In this document: positions 1-8,500 of the stretch, one piece after another
Layout: each line of letters opens with the position of its first letter
Numbering within the stretch: position 1 is the first letter of the stretch
Origin: Pseudarthrobacter sp. NamB4
Lineage (GTDB): Bacteria; Actinomycetota; Actinomycetes; Actinomycetales; Micrococcaceae
Length of the DNA stretch: 64,000 nt
Reading direction: 5' to 3'
Assembly: GCF_005796185.1 (NCBI RefSeq)
Contig: NZ_VAHM01000007.1
Coordinates: forward strand, 1 to 64,000
Notes under the pieces: model-generated
What the model was told of the DNA's origin: nothing
The model's database searches: none
The model's input: only the letters and a program-made list of their open reading frames with translations
Program-made: the position numbers and the translations under genes

Positions 1-898
1 CCCAGACGCCCCATGCCCGCCGATGATCGATGTGACTACCGGCGGTGTTAAGAAAGACATGCCCACCTACCTTCGCCGCGGCGATAATGAGCGGCCGAAT
101 GTCATTGACGGTCGATGGGGTGAGCGCCACTGACCTCTTTGATTGTTTGGTCTTGGGCGGCCCGATGTAGGGGACGTTGTTCTCGTCCCTGGCCCACGCT
201 CGAACAATGTTTACAACGTGTTGACCCGTTGATGTGGTTACAAAATCCTTGGCCTCAAGCGCCGTTGCTTCCGAAAATCTCAGCCCGGGTCGAACTAGGA
301 AAGTAAAAAACGACTTATAGGGTTCGGCGAGTTCCGCGACTACGAGACCCCACTCATGCTCGGTAAGGAAAGTTGCAACTTCCTCCGTGGCGCTGCTCTT
401 GGGCAGGGCTACACCCTTGCAAGGGTTGTCTGGCCTGCGCTTCTCCCTAATGCAGGTATTGAATGCAACAGAAATAAGTCCATTGACATTCGCGATTGTT
501 TTCGAGGAAAGACCCTTTTTCTGCATCTCCTTTAGCCATCCGACGATGTCACGATACTCGACCGCCGATGCATCCAAGACGCCGAGACTGTCGGCAATAT
601 GGCATCTCAAATTGCCCCTGTAGCGCCGCACTGTATACCCATTGGCGGAGGTCAGGAGATCGATGTGGTCTTCAATCATCCTCGTGACGGTATAGACCCC
701 GCCGAAATGGTCCTTCGCACTCCTGAGAGCCGCATCCACGTCGCAGCCATGAGCTTTGAGCACAGTGAGTAACAGCTCGGCGCTCTCCTTGGAGTCCATC
801 TTCTGGGTCATCCGACACCTGGAGTCGGGATCGATCCATCTGACGTAATCCGTAACCGAACTGTTCTTGCGTTTCCGCTTCTCGATGCATGCATGCAA
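1..898 (-). CDS. Tyrosine recombinase (phage-type integrase), C-terminus outside window
   Basis: One uninterrupted minus-strand frame runs from about 940 to the window edge. It reads as a site-specific integrase: a basic start (EKRKRKNSS), an Arm/SAM-like N-terminal half (SAELLLTVLKAHGCDVDAAL, then YTVRRYRGNLRCHIADSLG), a core-binding segment (GLSSKTIANVNGLISVAFN), and the start of the catalytic domain with the first catalytic Arg in RPGLRFSEATAL and the beta-hairpin Lys in KTKQSKRSVALT. The HxxR and Tyr motifs lie past the edge. No in-frame ATG exists near the N-terminus, so I chose TTG at 898; GTG at 940 is the alternative. It points away from the adjacent tRNA-Leu, as expected for an element integrated in that tRNA. 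Codon choice is less GC-biased than in the neighbouring genes, consistent with transfer. Confidence 0.85.
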   Translation of the reverse strand, partial: MHACIEKRKRKNSSVTDYVRWIDPDSRCRMTQKMDSKESAELLLTVLKAHGCDVDAALRSAKDHFGGVYTVTRMIEDHIDLLTSANGYTVRRYRGNLRCHIADSLGVLDASAVEYRDIVGWLKEMQKKGLSSKTIANVNGLISVAFNTCIREKRRPDNPCKGVALPKSSATEEVATFLTEHEWGLVVAELAEPYKSFFTFLVRPGLRFSEATALEAKDFVTTSTGQHVVNIVRAWARDENNVPYIGPPKTKQSKRSVALTPSTVNDIRPLIIAAAKVGGHVFLNTAGSHIDHRRAWGVW

Positions 899-947
899 AT
901 TACTATGCGCCGAACCCCCTGACCGGCGGCGTACATTCACACAGACG

Positions 948-980
948 TGGTTGGAAACAGGCCTCGCATGGTTGGAGACA
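948..980. repeat. Direct repeat, probable integrase arm-type sites
   Basis: Two near-identical 12-mers, TGGTTGGAAACA (948-959) and TGGTTGGAGACA (969-980), differ at one base and are offset by exactly 21 bp, two helical turns. They lie between the integrase gene and the tRNA-Leu terminator. Position and phasing fit integrase arm-binding sites of an attL/attR end. The function is inferred. Confidence 0.45.
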
Positions 981-983
981 CAA

Positions 984-1009
984 AAAAACCCCGGTTTCCC
1001 GGGGTTTTT
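984..1009 (-). terminator. Rho-independent terminator of tRNA-Leu
   Basis: An 11-bp perfect stem (arms 984-994 and 999-1009, AAAAACCCCGG) with a 4-nt loop follows the tRNA 3' end on the minus strand and is followed by a T run. Confidence 0.85.
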
Positions 1010-1013
1010 CTTG

Positions 1014-1096
1014 TGCGCGGAGGGGGACTTGAACCCCCACCCCCTTTCGAGGACTAGCACCTCAAGCTAGCGCGTCTGCCATTCCGCCACCCGCGC
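1014..1096 (-). tRNA. tRNA-Leu (anticodon GAG)
   Basis: The minus strand folds as a class II tRNA. The acceptor stem is GCGCGGG paired with TCCGCGC, with one G-U pair. The anticodon stem CTAGC/GCTAG encloses the loop TTGAGGT, giving anticodon GAG. There is a long variable arm, and the T arm is GGGGG-TTCAAGT-CCCCC. CCA is not encoded. The integrase gene just downstream suggests that the tRNA 3' end served as an attachment site. Confidence 0.95.
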
Positions 1097-1266
1097 AGGT
1101 GGTAATTCGGGAGTCGTTCACACCTTCCGGCGTTTCGCGCCCTCTCCGAAGCAGCGAGAAAAACTCTAACACGAACTTTCCGCGAACAACGAATCGGGCC
1201 AAGTGGGTAGGCTGAGGGCAACGATTGAGCGCGTGCCAACCGGCCATTTCCACTGAGGAGCCCTTA

Positions 1267-2571
1267 ATGCCTGACGTCCTGCCTGAGGATGAAGTTGTCC
1301 GGATCTGCCAGGAACTCATCCGCATCGACACCTCCAACTATGGCGACGGTTCCGGCCCGGGGGAGCGCGCGGCGGCGGAGTATGCGGCCGGGCTGATTGA
1401 GGAAGTGGGACTGGAAGCCGAAATCTTTGAATCCGCTCCGGGCCGCGCCAACGTCGTCACGCGCATGGCCGGCGAGGACCCCTCCGCCAGTGCCCTCGTC
1501 GTGCACGGACACCTGGACGTCGTCCCCGCCCTTCGGGACCAGTGGTCCGTGGACCCGTTTGGAGCCGAACTGAAGGATGGGCTCATCTGGGGCCGCGGCG
1601 CCGTCGACATGAAGGACATGGACGCCATGATCCTCTCCGTCCTGCGCAGCTTCGCCCGCTCCGGCAAAAAGCCCAAGCGCGACATCATCTTCGCCTTCTT
1701 CGCTGACGAGGAAGCCGGCGGCGCGCTCGGAGCCCGCTACGCCGTGGACAACCGCCCCGAACTCTTCGAAGGCGCCACTGAGGCCATTTCCGAGGTTGGT
1801 GGCTTTTCGGCCACCATCGGCGGGCAGCGGACCTACCTGCTGCAGACGGCGGAGAAGGGCATCTCCTGGCTCCGCCTTGTGGCCCATGGAAGGGCCGGCC
1901 ATGGCTCCCAGATCAACACGGACAACGCCGTCACCCGCCTTGCCGCGGCCGTGACGCGCATCGGCGAATACAAATGGCCCATCGAACTCACCCCCACCAC
2001 CCGGCAGTTCCTTGACGGAGTGACCGAACTCACCGGCGTGGAGTTCGACGCCGACAACCCGGACCTCCTGCTTAACCAGCTCGGCACTGTGGCGCGGTTC
2101 GTCGGCGCCACCCTGCAGAACACCACCAACCCCACGCTCCTCAAGGGCGGCTACAAGCACAACGTGATCCCCGAGTCTGCCGAAGCCCTGGTTGACTGCC
2201 GCACCCTCCCGGGCCAGGAACAGCAGGTCCTGGAAATTGTCCGCGAACTGGCCGGCAACGGCGTAGAGGTCAGCTATGTCCACAATGACGTCTCGCTGGA
2301 GGTCCCGTTCGCCGGCAACCTGGTCGACTCCATGATCGATGCCCTGCATAAGGAGGACCCGGGCGCCAAGGTGCTGCCGTACACGCTCTCGGGCGGAACT
2401 GACAACAAGTCGCTCAGTCGGCTCGGAATCACCGGCTACGGGTTCGCGCCCCTCATGCTGCCGGACGAGCTGGACTTCACCGGCATGTTCCACGGGGTTG
2501 ACGAGCGGGTCCCGGCGGACTCCCTCAAGTTTGGTGCCCGGGTCCTGAACACCCTGCTGACCAACTACTGA
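1267..2571 (+). CDS. M20/M25/M40 family metallo-hydrolase
   Basis: A 434-residue zinc-dependent exopeptidase/deacylase-type enzyme. Visible metal and catalytic elements are HGHLDVVP (His82, Asp84), the bridging Asp114 in GAVDMKD, and the Glu pair 148-149 in ADEEAGG. A lid/dimerisation segment follows (AHGRAGHGSQ), and the C-terminal half carries LSGGTDNKSL and HGVDERVP, typical of the family. The start at 1267 is chosen because GAGGAG lies 7 nt upstream; an in-frame ATG at 1225 has no such site. Substrate is unknown; aminoacylase, dipeptidase and succinyl-diaminopimelate desuccinylase-like roles all occur in the family. An acyl-CoA dehydrogenase gene follows 12 nt downstream, so the two may be co-transcribed. 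Confidence 0.9.
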   Translation: MPDVLPEDEVVRICQELIRIDTSNYGDGSGPGERAAAEYAAGLIEEVGLEAEIFESAPGRANVVTRMAGEDPSASALVVHGHLDVVPALRDQWSVDPFGAELKDGLIWGRGAVDMKDMDAMILSVLRSFARSGKKPKRDIIFAFFADEEAGGALGARYAVDNRPELFEGATEAISEVGGFSATIGGQRTYLLQTAEKGISWLRLVAHGRAGHGSQINTDNAVTRLAAAVTRIGEYKWPIELTPTTRQFLDGVTELTGVEFDADNPDLLLNQLGTVARFVGATLQNTTNPTLLKGGYKHNVIPESAEALVDCRTLPGQEQQVLEIVRELAGNGVEVSYVHNDVSLEVPFAGNLVDSMIDALHKEDPGAKVLPYTLSGGTDNKSLSRLGITGYGFAPLMLPDELDFTGMFHGVDERVPADSLKFGARVLNTLLTNY

Positions 2572-2583
2572 CAGGCCAGCAAC

Positions 2584-3744
2584 GTGACGCCCGAAGAGTT
2601 GTTGCCGGATACCCTCTTAGAGCGGTTCCGCATCCGCGCCGCCGGCTACGACCGGGACAACGCGTTCTTCCACGAGGACCTGTCAGAGCTTGTTGAGGCC
2701 GGTTATCTGAAGCTTTTTGTGCCAGCGGACGACGGCGGCCTGGGCTTTGGCCTCGAAGCGGCGGCGCAGTGCCAGCGAAGGCTCGCAACGGCCGCGCCGG
2801 CCACTGCACTGGCCGTGAATATGCATCTGGTGTGGACCGGCGTCGCGCAGGTCCTCCAGTCGCGGGGGGACGCCTCAATGGACTTTGTCCTGAAGGAGGC
2901 GGCGGCGGGCGAAATTTTCGCCTTCGGCAACTCAGAAGCGGGAAACGACTCCGTGCTGTTCGATTCCCGAACCACCGCCGAGCCGATGCCCGACGGCGGC
3001 TACTCCTTCACGGGAACGAAGATCTTCACCAGCCTCTCCCCGGCCTGGACCAGGCTGGGGATCTTCGGCAAGGACCCGCACGCCACGGACGGCAGCGGCG
3101 AACTGGTCCACGGCTTCATCACCCGGGATACGGTCGGCTACCGCATCCTTGACGACTGGGACACCCTGGGCATGCGCGCCAGCCAATCCGGCACCACAGT
3201 CCTGGAAGGCGCCCGTGTCCCGGCGGAAAGGATCTTCCGGAAACTTCCTGCCGGGCCCAACCGCGACCCGCTGATCTTCGCGGTTTTCGCCTGCTTCGAG
3301 ACCCTGCTCGCAGCCGTATACACCGGCCTTGGGGAACGCGCGCTGGCCGTGGGAGTCGAGACCGTCAAGCGCCGCACTTCCTTCAAAAACGGCGGACGCA
3401 GCTATTCGCAGGACCCGGACATCCGCTGGAAAGTCGCCGACGCCGCCATGGCCATGGACAACCTGTACCCCCAGCTGGCATCCGTCGCATCCGACGTCGA
3501 CGCCCTGGTGGACCATGGCGCGCAGTGGTTCCCGAAGCTCGTTGGACTCAAGGTGAACGCCACCGAAACCGCCCGCCGTGTGGTGGATCTTGCCATCCGG
3601 GTAAGCGGGGGATCAAGCTATTTCAGGGGATCCGAGCTGGAACGGCTGTACCGGGATGTCCTGGCGGGAATGTTCCACCCGTCTGACGACGAATCAGCCC
3701 ACAACACGGTGGCCAACGCCTGGCTGGGACCCTTGGAGGACTAA
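2584..3744 (+). CDS. Acyl-CoA dehydrogenase family flavoprotein
   Basis: This 386-residue protein has the family layout: an N-terminal helical domain (LVEAGYLKLFVPADDGGLG), a mid beta domain (FTGTKIFTSLSPAWT, then DTLGMRASQSGTTVLEGARVP), and a C-terminal helical domain ending with the substrate/FAD segment ISGGSSYFRGSELERLYRDV-like (RVSGGSSYFRGS). It would oxidise an acyl-CoA or related substrate using FAD. The usual catalytic Glu of fatty acyl-CoA dehydrogenases is not obvious, so it may belong to the wider oxidoreductase/monooxygenase branch of the fold. It starts with GTG, 12 nt after the M20 gene. The 3' end faces the DUF5703 gene. Confidence 0.85.
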   Translation: MTPEELLPDTLLERFRIRAAGYDRDNAFFHEDLSELVEAGYLKLFVPADDGGLGFGLEAAAQCQRRLATAAPATALAVNMHLVWTGVAQVLQSRGDASMDFVLKEAAAGEIFAFGNSEAGNDSVLFDSRTTAEPMPDGGYSFTGTKIFTSLSPAWTRLGIFGKDPHATDGSGELVHGFITRDTVGYRILDDWDTLGMRASQSGTTVLEGARVPAERIFRKLPAGPNRDPLIFAVFACFETLLAAVYTGLGERALAVGVETVKRRTSFKNGGRSYSQDPDIRWKVADAAMAMDNLYPQLASVASDVDALVDHGAQWFPKLVGLKVNATETARRVVDLAIRVSGGSSYFRGSELERLYRDVLAGMFHPSDDESAHNTVANAWLGPLED

Positions 3745-3765
3745 ACAGTCCCCTTGGCGGTGCTT

Positions 3766-3999
3766 TCAGACGGTCCGCTGAACCTGCAGCACCCGGCGGC
3801 GGAGCCAAAAGCGCCGACCCCCACCCACGTACAGCTTGCTGCGCTCCAGCTCCCACTTGCCGTATTCGGAGTGTTCCACCAGGCGGCGGCGTGCCTCATT
3901 CAGTGAATCGTCGGGGCTCACCGTCAGTACGAGGTACTCGTACTGCCTCAAATAGTCCCGTTCCCGCTGGACCGAGCTGGTGAGAAATTGTTCCTTCAT
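3766..3999 (-). CDS. DUF5703-like small conserved protein
   Basis: A 77-residue basic protein whose pattern, RDYLRQYEYLVLTVSPDD, then VEHSEYGKWELERS and RRFWLRRRVLQVQRTV, matches from memory the actinobacterial DUF5703 family. No function is known. The start at 3999 is preferred over upstream in-frame codons because GAGAG precedes it on the minus strand. It is divergent from the acidic protein gene at 4039, only 39 nt away, so the two share a promoter region. Confidence 0.75.
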   Translation of the reverse strand: MKEQFLTSSVQRERDYLRQYEYLVLTVSPDDSLNEARRRLVEHSEYGKWELERSKLYVGGGRRFWLRRRVLQVQRTV

Positions 4000-4038
4000 T
4001 GCTCTCCATTTTCGTCCTTTTCCGGCTAACGTGAAGTC

Positions 4039-4305
4039 ATGAGCATCGATCCGCGTGTCGCGCTTCAGTCCCTGACCACCGCTTTGGAAGAACACCTTAT
4101 AGCAGCATCCAACCGCCGCGGAGATGGTGACCCCTCCGTGGAGGCAGCTTTTTTTGCAGTGGCAGACGCCTTCGAAGTTTACGAGGACGCCCTCTACGAG
4201 GCCTACAACGAGGTAACCCCGCTGCAGGTCTTCGACGATGAGGATGAAGAGGACGAAGAAAGCGTCGCGGACGACGACGAGGACCTGGAGATCGTCGAGG
4301 AATAG
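4039..4305 (+). CDS. Small acidic conserved actinobacterial protein
   Basis: An 88-residue protein with a folded-looking helical N-terminal two-thirds (ALTTALEEHL-type helix, then VADAFEVYEDALYEAYNEVTP) and a strongly acidic tail rich in Asp and Glu (from about residue 67). No catalytic motif is visible. I do not recognise a function. No Shine-Dalgarno sequence is present. Instead TAACGT (4027-4032) sits exactly 6 nt before the ATG, suggesting a leaderless mRNA. Confidence 0.75.
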   Translation: MSIDPRVALQSLTTALEEHLIAASNRRGDGDPSVEAAFFAVADAFEVYEDALYEAYNEVTPLQVFDDEDEEDEESVADDDEDLEIVEE

Positions 4306-4324
4306 GACCTATCGGGCCAGAACC

Positions 4325-5257
4325 CTAGGCTCCTGAGACGTCCTCGAGCGCACGGGCTATTTCGGGCGGCAGCGGTGTGAGCTGGGCATCCAGCAGTTCC
4401 TTGAGCTGGGCCGGGGTCCGCGCTCCTACGATCGCGGTGGCCACCCCGTGCTGGGACAGGAGCCAACTGAGCGAAACGTCCTGTGGGGTCCGTCCCAAAC
4501 CTTTCGCAGCCATGCATACGGCCTCCACTGTCCTGGACGGTTTGGGCTCAAGATAAGGTTCGACGTAACCGGCTTCAGACGCGGTCGCTGCCCTGGACCC
4601 GGACGGAACACTGCCGCGGTACTTGCCGGTCAGAACGCCACGGCCCAGGGGCGCCCAGGCCATGAGGCCCAGTCCGGCGTCCTCCACGGCGGGGATAAGC
4701 TCCGCTTCCGCCTTCCGCTGCAGGAAGGAATACTCCGCCTGCGCCGCCACGAGGGGGAAGTCCGCTACGGCGGCCGCCTTGGCCGTCTGCCACCCTGTGA
4801 AGTTGGACACGCCGGCGTACCGTGCCCTGCCTGTCCGGACAGCATATTCAAGGGCTGACAGCGTTTCCTGCAGCGGCACGTTCCCGTCCCAGGTCTCCGC
4901 AAACCAAAGGTCTATGTAGTCGGTCCCCAGCCTGGCAAGGCTGGCTTCCAGTCCGGTGAGCATCGCGTTACGCGAGGTGTCTACGCCGCGCCGCCCATCC
5001 GGCGTCGTCATTCCTGCCTTAGTGGAGATGGATACCTCTGTCCGGGCCACCACATCTCCCAGCAGCGAACCGATCATCGCCTCCGACCGTCCGTCCGAGT
5101 AGGACGCGGCTGTGTCAATATGCCTTCCACCGGCATCCAGGAAAGTGCGCAGTAGTTCCGAGGCGTCCTGTTCGTCGGTTTCGCCGGCCCAGCCCCGGGT
5201 GCCGAGGGAAAGGGCGGACACACGCAATCCACTGTTGCCGACGTAACGCTGCTGCAT
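4325..5257 (-). CDS. Aldo/keto reductase with Glu in place of the catalytic His
   Basis: A 310-residue NADPH-dependent AKR-fold protein. It keeps Asp49 (HIDTAASYSDG), Tyr53 and Lys80 (ISTKAGM) of the AKR tetrad. The fourth position, normally His in a DLYxLHxxD context, reads DLWFAETWD here, so Glu121 replaces His. The cofactor-binding end (IVGARTPAQLKELLDA) is present. The start is the Met of MQQRYVGNSGLRVSALSLG; a longer frame continues upstream but runs across the uppP promoter. TAAGCT lies 7 nt before this ATG. The true substrate is unknown. The gene is divergent from uppP. Confidence 0.88.
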   Translation of the reverse strand: MQQRYVGNSGLRVSALSLGTRGWAGETDEQDASELLRTFLDAGGRHIDTAASYSDGRSEAMIGSLLGDVVARTEVSISTKAGMTTPDGRRGVDTSRNAMLTGLEASLARLGTDYIDLWFAETWDGNVPLQETLSALEYAVRTGRARYAGVSNFTGWQTAKAAAVADFPLVAAQAEYSFLQRKAEAELIPAVEDAGLGLMAWAPLGRGVLTGKYRGSVPSGSRAATASEAGYVEPYLEPKPSRTVEAVCMAAKGLGRTPQDVSLSWLLSQHGVATAIVGARTPAQLKELLDAQLTPLPPEIARALEDVSGA

Positions 5258-5309
5258 AGCAGCAAGCTTACGGCCAGAACAGGCACTGCCCATGCCGTAG
5301 GGTCTTAGC

Positions 5310-6143
5310 GTGAACTGGTTTGAAGCGGCCCTGCTGGGCCTAGTGCAGGGACTGACCGAATTTCTACCGATTTCATCAAGTGCACACTTGCGGATTGTGG
5401 GGCAGTTCCTGCCGAACGCCGCAGATCCTGGAGCCGCTTTCACAGCCATCACCCAGCTGGGCACCGAGACTGCGGTCCTGGTGTTTTTTTGGCGCGATAT
5501 TGTCCGCATTGTCAAGGCCTGGTTCGGGTCCCTCGCCGGAAAAGTGTCACGGCAGCATCCGGACGTCCGGATGGGCTGGCTTGTCATCCTGGGCAGCCTC
5601 CCGATTGTGGTCCTGGGCCTGCTGTTCCAGGACCAGATCGAGTCTGTGCTGCGCAGCATGTGGCTTGTGGCAACCATGCTGATCGTGTTCGGACTCTTCC
5701 TGGCAGTGGCGGATGCAGTGGGCAGGCAGGAACGGGACCTGAGCCGGCTGACCTACAAGCACGGCATCCTGTACGGCCTTGCACAGGCCATGGCCCTCAT
5801 CCCCGGCGTTTCGCGCTCCGGCGGCACCATCACTGCCGGCCTCCTGATGGGCTACACCCGCGAGGCCGCCGCCCGCTACTCCTTCCTGCTCGCCATCCCT
5901 GCTGTGTTTGGCAGCGGGCTCTACCAGCTCTATAAGACCGTCACCAACGAAGGCCTCAGCGGCCCCTACGGACTGCCGGAAACAGCCCTGGCCACAGCCA
6001 TCGCCTTTGTGGTGGGATACGTCATCATCGGCTGGTTCCTGAAGTTCGTTTCCACCCGCAGCTACCGCCTCTTCGTCTGGTACCGGATCTTCCTGGGCCT
6101 CGCCCTGTACCTGCTCCTCGGTTTCGGTGTCATCAACGCCTAG
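5310..6143 (+). CDS. uppP: Undecaprenyl-diphosphatase UppP (BacA)
   Basis: A 277-residue polytopic membrane enzyme that dephosphorylates undecaprenyl (here probably decaprenyl) diphosphate, recycling the lipid carrier of peptidoglycan synthesis. Signature motifs are [14 protein letters not shown] near residues 15-28 and [17 protein letters not shown] in the second half, both active-site segments of BacA proteins. Six or more hydrophobic helices are evident. The GTG start at 5310 has no ribosome binding site; TAGGGT (5298-5303) precedes it by 6 nt. The gene that makes the polyprenyl diphosphate, uppS, is at the other end of this window. Confidence 0.95.
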   Translation: MNWFEAALLGLVQGLTEFLPISSSAHLRIVGQFLPNAADPGAAFTAITQLGTETAVLVFFWRDIVRIVKAWFGSLAGKVSRQHPDVRMGWLVILGSLPIVVLGLLFQDQIESVLRSMWLVATMLIVFGLFLAVADAVGRQERDLSRLTYKHGILYGLAQAMALIPGVSRSGGTITAGLLMGYTREAAARYSFLLAIPAVFGSGLYQLYKTVTNEGLSGPYGLPETALATAIAFVVGYVIIGWFLKFVSTRSYRLFVWYRIFLGLALYLLLGFGVINA

Positions 6144-6158
6144 CACTAGGCTTGGTGT

Positions 6159-7436
6159 GTGAAATCCTGGACTTCCCGCCCCGTTCCCGCCCTGCCCGGA
6201 AACATGCCTGAGATCAGCTTGTTCGATACCGCGGCGCGCCGCGAGGTTGTCCTTGGAAACGAGAACCACGCGTCCATGTATGTCTGCGGCATAACGCCGT
6301 ATGACGCCACCCATATGGGCCATGCCTCCAGCTATGTCGCTTTCGACCTTCTCAACAGGGCGTGGCGGGACGCCGGCCACGAGGTTGCCTACGTCCAGAA
6401 CGTCACGGACGTGGACGATCCGCTCCTGGAACGCGCCACCGCTACCGGCGTTGACTGGAAGGACCTGGCAGCCGGCCAGATCGAGCTCTTCCAGACGGAC
6501 ATGGAAGCCCTCAATGTCCTGCCGCCGGACCACTACGTGGGCGCGGTGGAGTCCATCGCCCTGATAGTTCCCGAGGTGGAGCGGCTCGTCAGCCTTGGGC
6601 TGGCTTACAGGGTCCCGGGCAGCAACGGCGAGCCGGACGGGGATGTCTATTACGACGTCGAAGCTGCCGGCAAGCAGTCCGTCGCACCGGATGCGTGGTC
6701 GCTTGGATGCATCTCAGGGCTTCCGGAGAGCGAGATGCTTGAGCTTTTCGCGGAACGCGGCGGCGACCCCGGCCGCGGCGGAAAGCGGCAGGCCCTGGAC
6801 CCGCTGCTGTGGCGGGTGGAGCGTGAAGGGGAGCCGAGCTGGCCCGGCGGCAGCCTGGGAGCTGGCCGCCCTGGGTGGCACATCGAGTGCACGGTCATCG
6901 CCCGGAAGTACCTGCCCTCGCCCTTCACCGTGCAGGGCGGAGGTTCGGACCTGATCTTCCCGCACCACGAGATGGGTGCAGGGCACGCTTACTCGCTGGC
7001 CGGAGTTCCGCTGGCCAAACACTACGCCCACGCGGGCATGGTGGGCCTGGACGGCGAGAAGATGAGCAAGTCCAAAGGCAACCTGGTGCTGGTGTCAAAA
7101 TTGCGTGCAGCAGGGGAGGACCCTGCGGCCATCCGCCTTGGCATCCTTGCCCACCACTACCGCTCCGACTGGTCCTGGACGGATGAGGGGTTCGACGCTG
7201 CGAAGGCAACGCTGGCGAAGTGGCGCCAGGCACTGGGGCATGCTCCGGAGGGGTCAGCCGTCCCCCTGATTGCAGAGATGCGGGCAGCACTGGCGGCGGA
7301 CCTGGACGCGCCCGCCGCCGTCGCCGCCGTTTCCCACTGGGCGGAGCAGGCGAACGCCTACGGCGGTCCCGCAAGTCTGTCCGACGGGGCCCTGGTCACG
7401 GACGCGGTGGACGCCCTGCTGGGCGTGGTTCTCTAA
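6159..7436 (+). CDS. mshC: Cysteine:glucosaminyl-inositol ligase MshC (mycothiol synthesis)
   Basis: A 425-residue class I aminoacyl-tRNA-synthetase-like ligase, joining cysteine to glucosaminyl-inositol with ATP in mycothiol synthesis. The features are [17 protein letters not shown] (zinc Cys and HIGH-like element, about residues 45-60), [13 protein letters not shown], a second zinc-site region [10 protein letters not shown] and the [10 protein letters not shown] loop. The length and N-terminal [12 protein letters not shown] distinguish it from CysS. GTG at 6159 follows TAGGCT (6147-6152) by 6 nt with no Shine-Dalgarno sequence. It is 15 nt after uppP but seems to have its own promoter. Confidence 0.95.
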   Translation: MKSWTSRPVPALPGNMPEISLFDTAARREVVLGNENHASMYVCGITPYDATHMGHASSYVAFDLLNRAWRDAGHEVAYVQNVTDVDDPLLERATATGVDWKDLAAGQIELFQTDMEALNVLPPDHYVGAVESIALIVPEVERLVSLGLAYRVPGSNGEPDGDVYYDVEAAGKQSVAPDAWSLGCISGLPESEMLELFAERGGDPGRGGKRQALDPLLWRVEREGEPSWPGGSLGAGRPGWHIECTVIARKYLPSPFTVQGGGSDLIFPHHEMGAGHAYSLAGVPLAKHYAHAGMVGLDGEKMSKSKGNLVLVSKLRAAGEDPAAIRLGILAHHYRSDWSWTDEGFDAAKATLAKWRQALGHAPEGSAVPLIAEMRAALAADLDAPAAVAAVSHWAEQANAYGGPASLSDGALVTDAVDALLGVVL

Positions 7437-7443
7437 CCACCGG

Positions 7444-8349
7444 TCAGGGCCGGTCCTGGCCCCGGCGCTTGAGGTAACGCTCAAATTCCCGGGCGATGGA
7501 CTCCCCGGTGGCCTCGGGAAGATCTGCTGTGTCCTTCGCTTCCTCAAGCTGCCGGACGTAGGCGGCGATCTCGGGGTCCTCGGTAGCCAGTTCGTCCACG
7601 CCCCGCTCCCAGGCGTCCGCCTCCTCCGCAAGCTCATGGGTGTCCAGCGGGACCTGCAGGAGTTCCTCAATCCGGTGCAGGAGCGCAAGCTGGGCCTTCG
7701 GCGACGGCGCCTGGGCAACATAGTGCGGAACGGCAGCCCAGAGGGAGACGGTGGGGATCCCCGCCAGCAGCGCCACCTCGGACAGCACACCCACAATTCC
7801 AACGGGCCCCTCATACTGCGACGCTTCCAGGTTCATGCGTTCGCGCAACGGCGCGTCGTCCGAAGACGTGCTGACCGGAATCGGCCTGCTGTGCGGTACG
7901 TCTGCCAGCAGCGCGCCCACCAGGATAACGTAATCCACATTAAGGGCCTCGGCATGCACCAGCAGTTCAGCGGTGTAGGCCCGCCACTTGTAGGACGGCT
8001 CAGTGCCCTGCACGAAGATGACATCGACGTTCGAGTTGGGTGCGCTGGCCTTGTAGATCCGCGTGGAGGGCCACTTGATCTTCCGTTCCCCGGCAGCGTT
8101 CCGGCGGACGGTGGGGCGGGTGAACTGGAAGTCGTAGTACTCGTCGGCGTCAATGGACGCCACCTTCTTGCCGCCCCACAGTTTGTTCAGGTACCGCAAA
8201 GAGTCGCTGGCCGCTTCCCCGGCGTCGTTCCAGCCTTCAAAGGCGGCAAGCATCACTGTCACGCGCTGTCCGTCAGCCACGGGCTGCAGGAACCGCTCCC
8301 GTTCGGGTCCGGCACCCGGATCGGTGGTGTCTCCCTCGAAGCTATTCAT
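7444..8349 (-). CDS. PAC2 family protein (proteasome assembly chaperone-like)
   Basis: A 301-residue soluble protein of the PAC2 family: VMLAAFEGWNDAGEAASDSLRYL near residue 30, FQGTEPSYKW-like (VQGTEPSYKWRAYTAELL), VGALLADVPHSRPIPVS, and GIVGVLSEVALLAGIPTVSLWAAVPHYV. Eukaryotic relatives help assemble proteasomes; the bacterial role is not established. It stands a few kilobases from the proteasome operon, which is suggestive only. It converges on mshC with 7 nt between the stops. On the minus strand TAGGGT lies 6 nt before the ATG. Confidence 0.88.
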   Translation of the reverse strand: MNSFEGDTTDPGAGPERERFLQPVADGQRVTVMLAAFEGWNDAGEAASDSLRYLNKLWGGKKVASIDADEYYDFQFTRPTVRRNAAGERKIKWPSTRIYKASAPNSNVDVIFVQGTEPSYKWRAYTAELLVHAEALNVDYVILVGALLADVPHSRPIPVSTSSDDAPLRERMNLEASQYEGPVGIVGVLSEVALLAGIPTVSLWAAVPHYVAQAPSPKAQLALLHRIEELLQVPLDTHELAEEADAWERGVDELATEDPEIAAYVRQLEEAKDTADLPEATGESIAREFERYLKRRGQDRP

Positions 8350-8500
8350 TTCTTCACCCTACGTCCAAGGAGCGCCGTCGTGCATTGAATGAAGCGCCGG
8401 AAATCCTCCAGGAGGCAGGGAGCGGAGCAGGAAGGGCCACGATATTCGCCGAGGGCGTAGCCCCCAGCCGCTGTACAGACAGTCCCCGTACACTGAAGCC

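Noticed and set aside
1225..1266. Upstream start for the M20 gene at 1225
   Set aside because: It lacks a ribosome binding site, whereas GAGGAG is correctly placed before the ATG at 1267.
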